Origin: an uncultured Amphritea sp.
GTDB taxonomy: Bacteria > Pseudomonadota > Gammaproteobacteria > Pseudomonadales > Balneatricaceae
Length of the DNA stretch: 48,314 nucleotides
Reading direction: 5' to 3'
Assembly: GCF_937127095.1 (NCBI RefSeq)
Contig: NZ_CAKZLP010000002.1
Location: 1-48,314, forward strand
Part shown: piece by piece, positions 9,223 to 15,795 of the stretch
Numbering within the stretch: position 1 is the stretch's first letter
Layout: each line of letters starts with the position of its first letter
Program-made: the position numbers and the translations under genes
Notes under the pieces: model-generated
The model's input: the letters and a program-made list of their open reading frames with translations, nothing else
What the model was told of the DNA's origin: nothing
The model's database searches: none

Positions 9223-9894
9223 ATGACATTCTTTGACCTGCTGATTCAGGAAACCGAAACCGAACGTGCCGATCTTTATCAGGTACCCCAGTTAGCCAGT
9301 GCACTGCAAGGTAAGATCACGCAGGAAGCCTATCTCGCCTACCTGACTGAAGCGTTCCATCATGTTTCGCATACCGTGCCATTTCTAATGTCGATGGGGG
9401 CTAAACTGCCCGCCAATAAACTCTTTCTGCAAAAAGTGATCGCAGAATACATCGAAGAGGAGATCGGTCACGAAGAGTGGATTCTCAACGATATTGAAGC
9501 GATCGGTGGTGACCGGGAAGTGATTCGCAACAGCACCCCGGCCCTGCAAACTCAGGTGCTGATTGCCTACAACTACGATTATATCAATCGTAAAAATCCA
9601 GTTGGTTTTCTGGGCATGGTGTTCATGCTGGAAAGCACTTCAATCGCGATTGCCAATAAAGGGGCTGATGCGGTTAAACAATCGCTAAACTTGCCGGAAC
9701 AGGCATTTTCCTATCTGCACTCCCACGGTGATCTGGATATCAGCCATATGCAGTTCTTTGAAAAAACACTGGAAAAAATAACTGATCCGAAAGATCAGGC
9801 AGCTATCATCGAAGTCGCCAAAAACACCTTCCGCCTGTTTGCTAACGTGCTGCGTACCATTCCGGGGGAAGGAGCCATTCGTAATGTCGCTTAA
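9223..9894 (+). CDS. Heme-oxygenase-like diiron oxidase (TenA/UndA/CADD-like iron-containing redox enzyme)
   Basis: A 223-residue all-helical protein of the heme-oxygenase-like superfamily. Likely iron ligands: E80-x2-H83 (EIGH), E137 (MLESTS) and H168-x3-D172-x2-H175. I recall the same spacing in UndA, a fatty-acid oxidase that makes 1-alkenes, and the same H-x3-D-x2-H in CADD. This argues for a diiron oxygenase rather than a TenA thiaminase. The ATG at 9223 is chosen because AAGGAG stands 9 bases upstream; the longer TTG start at 9142 has none. The last bases overlap the next gene. Reaction unknown. Confidence 0.85.
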   Translation: MTFFDLLIQETETERADLYQVPQLASALQGKITQEAYLAYLTEAFHHVSHTVPFLMSMGAKLPANKLFLQKVIAEYIEEEIGHEEWILNDIEAIGGDREVIRNSTPALQTQVLIAYNYDYINRKNPVGFLGMVFMLESTSIAIANKGADAVKQSLNLPEQAFSYLHSHGDLDISHMQFFEKTLEKITDPKDQAAIIEVAKNTFRLFANVLRTIPGEGAIRNVA

Positions 9895-10651
9895 AGGTAA
9901 AAGCATATTTATTACCGGAGGCACAGGCGGTATCGGTGCACCCCTGGTGGAACTGCTGCGCGATGCCGGCGGAGATGTGATTGTCTTTAACCGCAAAGAG
10001 TCCGGTGACCTGGCAGAAAACATCGATGCGATTAGCCAGATGCTGTCACACCTGGCCCCGGATATCCTCATCAATATGGCCGGTTATAACGAGTGCGCCC
10101 ACTGTGAGGACCAGCACCTGAATGATCTTATCGCCCTCAACCTGACAGTGCCTATGCGCCTGTCACAGGCGGTTTTGCCTGCTATGAAGCAACGCAACTC
10201 AGGCCAGATCATCAATATAGGTTCGATGATGGGGATCATTCCCCTGCCCTATTACTCCGGCTATGTCGCAGCCAAAGCCGGTATTAAGGCGTTTTCCGAT
10301 TGTCTGCGACGGGAACTGTGTGACACCGCGATCAGGGTCACTCTGATTGCTCCGAGGGCAGTACAAACCAGGATGAACCAGGGTATCAGTCACGAGATCA
10401 ACAGCCAGACCGGCACCGCCTATGATGCACCGGAGATAGTCGCTAAGCGGATCGTGGATGCTATCGTACTCGGAGAAAAAGAGGTTCGTTTTGGTAAGTC
10501 TGAGCGCTTCTTCGCGTTTATGAATGCCAACTTTCCTTCGGTTGTGGATAGCGGCCTGCGGAAAAACGTTAAGGTCGGCGAAGCGGTCTTTAACAGTCAT
10601 AAAGCGCTGTTAACACAAGTTCCAGCCACTGAGCTGAATAACGCAACCTGA
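9884..10651 (+). CDS. Short-chain dehydrogenase/reductase (SDR)
   Basis: NAD(P)-dependent oxidoreductase of the classical SDR family, 255 residues. The cofactor motif TGGTGGIG is at 11-18, NMAG at 64-67, catalytic S114 in NIGSMMG, and Y127-x3-K131 (YVAAK). The ATG at 9884 lies inside the 3' end of the HDO gene (11-bp overlap) with GGAAGGAG upstream, showing translational coupling. In this operon it probably reduces or oxidises an acyl-derived carbonyl or alcohol; the substrate is unknown. Confidence 0.9.
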   Translation: MSLKGKSIFITGGTGGIGAPLVELLRDAGGDVIVFNRKESGDLAENIDAISQMLSHLAPDILINMAGYNECAHCEDQHLNDLIALNLTVPMRLSQAVLPAMKQRNSGQIINIGSMMGIIPLPYYSGYVAAKAGIKAFSDCLRRELCDTAIRVTLIAPRAVQTRMNQGISHEINSQTGTAYDAPEIVAKRIVDAIVLGEKEVRFGKSERFFAFMNANFPSVVDSGLRKNVKVGEAVFNSHKALLTQVPATELNNAT

Positions 10652-10722
10652 TTCTGCCTGTCGGGTCGGTATCAGTAATAAGCGCGACCTGATAGTCCAG
10701 TCAGAAAACCTTTGAGGTCAAT

Positions 10723-11397
10723 ATGATGAAAAACAAACTCCTGATATCGGTTGCGGTGATGAGCCTCTACCTGCCACTCTCCAGCTCTTTTGCAGCCCAG
10801 GCCAGCCAGAGTGAGATGCTCAAAGATGTGGCGGTGCTGCAATCCGAATGGGCCAAAATCAAATACCAGATGAGCGATGAAAAACTCCAGCTCTCGGCTA
10901 TTGAAAAGCTTGAACAGCAAGCAGCGCTAACCTCGGCTAAATATTCTGACTTTGCCGAACCCAAAATCTGGCAGGGCATTATTCTGTCGACCGATGCGGG
11001 CATCGTCAAAGGCCTGTCAGCACTGGGTAAAGTGAAAGAAGCTAAAAAACTCTTCGAGACCTCTCTGGAACAAAACCCAACCGCCTTGAACGCATCGGCC
11101 CATACCTCTCTCGGCTCACTCTATTATCAGGTGCCAGGCTGGCCTATCGCGTTTGGTAACGATGAGAAAGCGGAGCAACATCTTAAGGCAGCACTTGCAG
11201 TGAACCCGGATGGTATTGATGCCAACTATTTTTACGCTGACTTCCTCATGGAAAGCAAACGCTATGATGAAGCCAGAGTCCACTTTGAGAAGGCCCTGAA
11301 AGCGCAGGTTCGTCCCGACCGGCCGATTGCCGACGCCGGACGCCGCCATGAGATTGAAACAGCGCTGCTGAAGTTGTCAGCACTGAGTAAAAAATAG
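10723..11397 (+). CDS. Periplasmic tetratricopeptide-repeat protein
   Basis: 224 residues with an N-terminal signal peptide (charged MMKNK, hydrophobic 6-22, AAQA cleavage region near 24-27). TPR-like helix pairs are seen at about 105-190 (KVKEAKKLFETSLEQNP, KAEQHLKAALAVNPDG, YDEARVHFEKALKAQ). It begins 71 bp after the SDR on the same strand and ends just before a terminator, so it is probably the last gene of the operon. A scaffold or binding role is likely, partner unknown. Confidence 0.8.
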   Translation: MMKNKLLISVAVMSLYLPLSSSFAAQASQSEMLKDVAVLQSEWAKIKYQMSDEKLQLSAIEKLEQQAALTSAKYSDFAEPKIWQGIILSTDAGIVKGLSALGKVKEAKKLFETSLEQNPTALNASAHTSLGSLYYQVPGWPIAFGNDEKAEQHLKAALAVNPDGIDANYFYADFLMESKRYDEARVHFEKALKAQVRPDRPIADAGRRHEIETALLKLSALSKK

Positions 11398-11435
11398 AGG
11401 AATTACCTCCCCTTCATTCCGCTTCTGTTTACTCA

Positions 11436-11471
11436 AAAAAATTCCCGGTACCTCCCGGGAATTTCTTTTTG
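11436..11471. terminator. Bidirectional terminator between the TPR gene and the histidine kinase gene
   Basis: AAATTCCCGG (11439-11448) and CCGGGAATTT (11455-11464) form a perfect 10-bp stem with a 6-base loop. A-rich on the left and T-rich on the right, it can serve both converging transcription units. Confidence 0.88.
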
Positions 11472-11514
11472 CACTCTGTGAAAACCGTCATTTTTATGGG
11501 CTATCTTCCTCTGA

Positions 11515-12846
11515 TCAGGAAAAGCGGATCACCACTTCAAAACCGTCTGTACGATCATGTGCCGGTGAATAAAACGCCAGTGTTCCTGCGCTGTGCTTAA
11601 CAAAAGTATCGACTATCGCCAGGCCCAGCCCCGCACCTTCAGACTGATAACTTCCCCGTTCAAAACGGTTGGTTAAGCGCTGCAGTTTATCAGCCGGTAT
11701 AACGTCACAACTATTAACCACATGAAGGGCATCATCGCCATCGTTGTAGATCAGAATTGGCTGATCCTGATGACCATATCGCAACGCATTTTCGATCAGG
11801 TTTCGCAGAATAATAGCCGCGGCATCCATATCCATCGGCCAGACCAGGTGTTCCAGACTGTCGTTGTCACAGTTAATCGGCGTGTGGATTTTCGCGCCCC
11901 GCTGATACTCCTCAATCAAAAAGGGGAGCAGAGTCATCACACTGGAGGTTTTACCACTGCGAAGCACAGACGCATCCGCCCGGGACAGTTGCAGCAGCTT
12001 CTCTGATAATCGTTGTAGCCGTTTTAAGCCCAGTTCCAGATCAGCAGCCCGCTGCTGCGTATCAGCATCATCCGACACCGCGATAAGACGCTGGGTCTGA
12101 GCCAGCAATGAAGCCACAGGGGTGCGCAACTCATGAGCACTGTTGGAGGCAAACTCCCGCTCGGCATAGATCGCCTGAGATATCTTTTGCATCAGGTCGT
12201 TCAGCGATGAAGTAATTGGAAGTAGCTCAACAGGCTGATGGCTATGATCAAACAGGGTCAGGTTGTCACTGCCCCGCTCACTGATATCACTATTGAGTTT
12301 AAACAGTGGCATTAATGAGTTACCCACCAGCCACCAGACCATAAAGCCAATCACCGGTATCACCAGCAACAGCGGGACGAGAAATCCCCACAGACTTTCA
12401 ACAACCGCTTCAGCACGATGATCCAACGGCTCAGCGACCTGAACAAAAAAATCACCATTATGGATGCTCTCGGTATACACCCGGAACCCTTCCAGATTTT
12501 GAAAACCATCCACCAGCAACTCACTAAAGGGACGTTTGACAATGTCATGGGAGAAATGGGTTACATAACCATCTTTGGTGCGGATCTGATAGAGAAAATA
12601 GCTTTCATTCTCAGCCTCAGCAACGGGAGGGGTATGATCACTTTTTTTAGTTTCATCGCCATCGCTGTAATCATGGAGAGCCAGCGGAATCAGACGTTTG
12701 GCATTCTGAATCAGGCCATCATCTAAAACTTCATTTATCTCATCATTGAACACATAGGCCGAATAGCCGCTTGAAGCCAACCAGATCAGTGTCACAATAG
12801 ACACGATAGAAACGACCAGCTGACGTTTAATACTGCGGTGTCTCAT
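11515..12846 (-). CDS. Sensor histidine kinase (QseC/PmrB-like)
   Basis: Inner-membrane two-component sensor of 443 residues. Membrane helices at about 10-33 and 152-175 flank a periplasmic domain of some 120 residues with an acidic patch (SDGDETKKSD). A linker leads to HisKA with phospho-acceptor H238 in NSAHELRTP, then the ATPase domain with NLIENALRYG and GAGLGLAIVD. It starts 4 bp after the stop of the response regulator gene, so the two are co-transcribed. The signal is unknown; nearby EF-hand and calcium-loop proteins make a divalent cation conceivable, which is inference. Confidence 0.93.
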   Translation of the reverse strand: MRHRSIKRQLVVSIVSIVTLIWLASSGYSAYVFNDEINEVLDDGLIQNAKRLIPLALHDYSDGDETKKSDHTPPVAEAENESYFLYQIRTKDGYVTHFSHDIVKRPFSELLVDGFQNLEGFRVYTESIHNGDFFVQVAEPLDHRAEAVVESLWGFLVPLLLVIPVIGFMVWWLVGNSLMPLFKLNSDISERGSDNLTLFDHSHQPVELLPITSSLNDLMQKISQAIYAEREFASNSAHELRTPVASLLAQTQRLIAVSDDADTQQRAADLELGLKRLQRLSEKLLQLSRADASVLRSGKTSSVMTLLPFLIEEYQRGAKIHTPINCDNDSLEHLVWPMDMDAAAIILRNLIENALRYGHQDQPILIYNDGDDALHVVNSCDVIPADKLQRLTNRFERGSYQSEGAGLGLAIVDTFVKHSAGTLAFYSPAHDRTDGFEVVIRFS

Positions 12847-12850
12847 CAGC

Positions 12851-13507
12851 TTAAACCTTCATCCGATAGCCGATACCACGGATGGTTTCGATACTGGTTT
12901 TGCCAATCTTTTTCCTCAACCGGCTGATATAGACTTCAACAGTATTACTTTCGACCTCGGCGCCATATTCGTAAAGCGCATCTTCGATCACTGATTTAGC
13001 GACAATTGAGTTTTTATGCCGCAGCAAACGTTCCAGTACGGCCCACTCTCTGGAACTCAGGTTAGCAGGCTCGCCGGCATTAAGAATGATCTTATTGGTC
13101 AGATCAATACTCAGATCCCCAATCGCCAGCACCCCGGAACCATCCGCATAAAGACGCCGCTGTATAGCGATAATTCGCGCGGTTAACTCCCCCAGATCGA
13201 ACGGTTTAACCAGGTAATCGTCGGCGCCGGCATTCAGCCCTTTTATCCGGTCAGATATCTGGTCCAGCGCGGTGAGAATAATCACCGCAACACTGTTTTT
13301 CGCTGCCCGAATCCGGGTCAGCAGATCCAGTCCCATGCCATCGGGCAGCAACAGATCCAGCAGAATCAAATCATAGGCGGTAGTATTCAGGCTGGCAGAG
13401 GCTTCTGATAACGTCTGGAACCAATCCACCGCATGCCCTTCGCTGGCGATATGTTCCCGTATCGCCTCACCTAAACCCCGTTCATCTTCAACCAGTAAAA
13501 TTCGCAC
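12851..13507 (-). CDS. OmpR/PhoB-family response regulator
   Basis: 218 residues when started at the GTG at 13507, giving the normal N-terminus VRILLVEDE. GGAGAG lies about 8 bases upstream, while the earlier in-frame ATG (13534) and TTG (13567) have no ribosome binding site. Receiver domain with acidic pair E7/D8, phospho-acceptor D51 (LILLDLLLPD) and the conserved lysine in LVKPFD; C-terminal winged-helix DNA-binding domain ending IETIRGIGYRMKV. Partner of the adjacent kinase. The long upstream intergenic region contains repeated ACAGT-type motifs that could be its own binding sites. Confidence 0.92.
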   Translation of the reverse strand: MRILLVEDERGLGEAIREHIASEGHAVDWFQTLSEASASLNTTAYDLILLDLLLPDGMGLDLLTRIRAAKNSVAVIILTALDQISDRIKGLNAGADDYLVKPFDLGELTARIIAIQRRLYADGSGVLAIGDLSIDLTNKIILNAGEPANLSSREWAVLERLLRHKNSIVAKSVIEDALYEYGAEVESNTVEVYISRLRKKIGKTSIETIRGIGYRMKV

Positions 13508-13593
13508 CCGCTCTCTCCACAGTTTTCCCTCCATTAAAAAATATGAACCTGACAGGGGCCTGAACAACCCTTGCCATACACGGGTAATCGACG

Positions 13594-13829
13594 CTGTTTA
13601 CAGTATTTATCGAAGCATAGAGTTAAACACAAGCATCCTGCTTTTCAAAACAGTATATAAACCGGAAGTCAGTTGCCTCGCTAACGGCAAGGCATTGCCC
13701 ATCAAAACAGTATTCAATGTGTTAATTCGCAGCCAAGCAACTGTTTTTTAAGCCTTTATACTCATCGATAATCGCTGGCACGAAATCCGCTTATAAAATT
13801 AATTACCCATTGAATCAACACTGTTTTGA
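13594..13829. promoter_or_regulatory. Cluster of TCAAAACAGT-type motifs between the two-component system and the divergent gene
   Basis: In the 358-bp divergent intergenic region TCAAAACAGTAT occurs exactly twice (13645-13656 and 13702-13713). Its 10-base core occurs inverted at 13820-13829, and related sites are CTGTTTACAG (13594-13603) and CTGTTTTTTA (13741-13750). Such clustering suggests operator sites, perhaps for the adjacent response regulator. No gene lies in this region. Confidence 0.4.
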
Positions 13830-13865
13830 AACGGCCCCACACAAGGGATTACCCGGGAGACTATA

Positions 13866-14630
13866 ATGCAGACCCCTTCAGTTAACCCTCTTTCAGTACC
13901 CTATTCAGCCTCATCCTCCCCCTTCAGCCCGGTTCAGACTGATCTTTCTGGCGGCTTTGATACAGTCATCAGCGATGCGATGCAACGCGGCGCCAGTGAT
14001 GATTATGTCAGTCGCCTTTTTAAAAATCAGGAACGGTTTGTACAACTGGCAGAGATGGCGGCGCAACAGCAACCCATCAATAGTAAAACGTTTCTGCAAA
14101 GCCTCAGCTATGAAGACCGGGAGGTGCTCAGAGAGGTTCATAGCCTGGCTGACTTTATTAATGACAGCAGGATCGGGCAGATGAGCAGTGAAGGCGCGAA
14201 TAACCTGCTTCGGCTACCTCACACAGGACTGGATGCTGACAACGATGGATTTACCGATGTTGGGATAGGTAGAACCTTTATGTTCCCCAACTCCAATACG
14301 CCGGCAGAGGTTGCAGACGCCTGGAATAAAACCACAGAAGGGATGAGCTTTAAGGATAAAATGATGGCAGAAGGCCATCTGATGTCATCGCTGACCATGG
14401 CTAATATCGAAGTGGATGAAAATGGTCGTTTTGTGGCCCGCCATGAACCCGGCGATCCCGGCTATGTTAACCCGTTAGCCTCTCCAGACTTTTCCTATAA
14501 GGCGTGGTCAACTGACTGGCTGCGCTACCTGGAGGATTTCAAACTGCAGATGAGTAGCGATCAATACAGCAGAGGCAAACAGTTCTTTGAACGCTTTCTG
14601 CAGAATTTGCAGCAAACCGGAGCGGTTTAA
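13866..14630 (+). CDS. Protein of unknown function with a calcium-type loop
   Basis: 254 residues, not recognised. The N-terminus is Ser/Pro-rich without a clear signal peptide; the middle is helical and charged; residues 123-131 (D-A-D-N-D-G-F-T-D) look like an EF-hand or thrombospondin-type calcium loop. The C-terminus is aromatic-rich and helical (WLRYLEDFKLQM). It is divergent from the two-component genes and shares with them the motif-rich intergenic region, so it may be a target of that regulator. A purine-rich ribosome binding site precedes the ATG. Confidence 0.7.
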   Translation: MQTPSVNPLSVPYSASSSPFSPVQTDLSGGFDTVISDAMQRGASDDYVSRLFKNQERFVQLAEMAAQQQPINSKTFLQSLSYEDREVLREVHSLADFINDSRIGQMSSEGANNLLRLPHTGLDADNDGFTDVGIGRTFMFPNSNTPAEVADAWNKTTEGMSFKDKMMAEGHLMSSLTMANIEVDENGRFVARHEPGDPGYVNPLASPDFSYKAWSTDWLRYLEDFKLQMSSDQYSRGKQFFERFLQNLQQTGAV

Positions 14631-14659
14631 CCGGGCCATTGAAATAGTTCGGATAACGC

Positions 14660-14710
14660 AAAAAGGGGCTGAACAGTAAACGACAAAACTGCCGTACTTT
14701 TCCAGCCCCT
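14660..14710 (-). terminator. Terminator of the EF-hand gene
   Basis: AGGGGCTG (14664-14671) and CAGCCCCT (14703-14710) pair across a 31-base loop, and on the minus strand the stem is followed by a short T-run. It lies between the convergent ends of the unknown gene and the EF-hand gene. Confidence 0.6.
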
Positions 14711-14742
14711 CTGCTAAGTCAGTTTTAACGGATCACTCCGGA

Positions 14743-15351
14743 TTATGGATTACGCTGTTGCATCTGATGCTGGCTGAACTCGTCGGTATCGAGCATCCCG
14801 TCCTGGTTCATATCCATATCTCCGAATGACTTCATATTGGCAAGATTACGCATGGGATATCCTGCCTGCACCCGCTCAGTGATGCGTGCATTACGGAAGG
14901 TGTTCATCTCGTCCTGACTGATGAAACCGTCGCCGTCCTGATCAACCTCGTTAAAGGAGGGCTGATTACGGCCTCCGCCCATCATCCCGTTCCCTGGTCC
15001 CATCTGTTGATTCTGACTCTTCATATTTCGCTGTGCAGCCTGAGCGGTCTGCAACTCAGCAGCACTCAGCTGGCCATCGCCGTTGCTATCCAGATCGCTG
15101 AACGCTGGCGCATTCGCCATACCCCGCATCGGAGCCCCTGCCGCAGCATTGTTTTGAATCCGCATATTACGGATATCATCAAACTCTTCCTGACTAATAA
15201 CGCCGTTTCCATCCTGGTCATAAATCGCAAAGGGAATCGGCCCCTGTGCCGGGATATCAGCTGCCTGTGCAGCGAATGCAAACAAACAACCAGTTGCAAT
15301 CGACAGTAGGGCGGATACAGGGAACAGCTTGACTCTGAGTCGTGTTTTCAT
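14743..15351 (-). CDS. Secreted protein with four EF-hand motifs
   Basis: 202 residues with a signal peptide (cleavage near AQA-A at 30). Four canonical 12-residue calcium loops: 45-56, 88-99, 137-148 and 180-191, each D-x-D/N-x-D/N-G with a final E. Loops 1-2 and 3-4 are separated by a Met/Gln/Gly-rich linker (110-130), which suggests an ancestral duplication of an EF-hand pair. Probably a periplasmic calcium buffer or sensor. Family assignment is sure, role unknown. Confidence 0.88.
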   Translation of the reverse strand: MKTRLRVKLFPVSALLSIATGCLFAFAAQAADIPAQGPIPFAIYDQDGNGVISQEEFDDIRNMRIQNNAAAGAPMRGMANAPAFSDLDSNGDGQLSAAELQTAQAAQRNMKSQNQQMGPGNGMMGGGRNQPSFNEVDQDGDGFISQDEMNTFRNARITERVQAGYPMRNLANMKSFGDMDMNQDGMLDTDEFSQHQMQQRNP

Positions 15352-15502
15352 GATAAGCCTCTACATGGTGAAAAATATGTTAAATGAGCTCATTAATACC
15401 CGCTCATGAATAAAAGCGCTTTGAGAAGCACTCTTCTAATCTACTCTCTTTAGATTACGGCCAGACCGCAACAGATCAATAAATAGTCAAAGAAGATAAG
15501 CA

Positions 15503-15519
15503 CGCACCACTTTAGTGCA
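15503..15519. promoter_or_regulatory. NtrC-like binding site
   Basis: The 17-mer fits the NtrC consensus TGCACC-N5-GGTGCA in 10 of 12 defined positions, keeping the core GCAC-N7-GTGC dyad. It lies about 275 bp before the glutamine synthetase start and about 140 bp before the candidate -24 element, a normal enhancer distance. Confidence 0.55.
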
Positions 15520-15650
15520 ATAAACCAGACTATTGTGGTTTTCAAAACGCTCAATTAACCATCCACTCCGGACCATCGCCTGCTCCTATAAAGCCAGCCA
15601 TGCCGATTCAGCCTCACTTATCCAGAGAAATACACCACAGAAAAAATTTA

Positions 15651-15667
15651 TTGGCACAACCCTTCAC
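15651..15667 (+). promoter_or_regulatory. Candidate sigma-54 promoter with imperfect -12
   Basis: TTGGCAC matches the -24 element exactly. At the required 10-base spacing after GG the -12 reads CA instead of GC, so this is a degenerate candidate supported mainly by the upstream NtrC-like dyad. Confidence 0.3.
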
Positions 15668-15795
15668 CAAATATAAAAATGGTTCAATTATTGCTAAGTA
15701 AAACACAATAGCTTATCAGCTAGTGGTTAACTGGGTTATCACAACCCGCAGTAACCAAAGTCCACCAGAATATTTTGCATATACAGAGGTAGTCC

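Larger units (their letters stand above)
15352..15795. other. Divergent intergenic region, 444 bp, between the EF-hand gene and glutamine synthetase
   Basis: AT-rich and without a gene. It contains an NtrC-like dyad at 15503-15519 and a sigma-54-like -24 element at 15651-15657, both consistent with nitrogen control of the downstream glutamine synthetase. The rest shows nothing recognisable. Confidence 0.6.
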
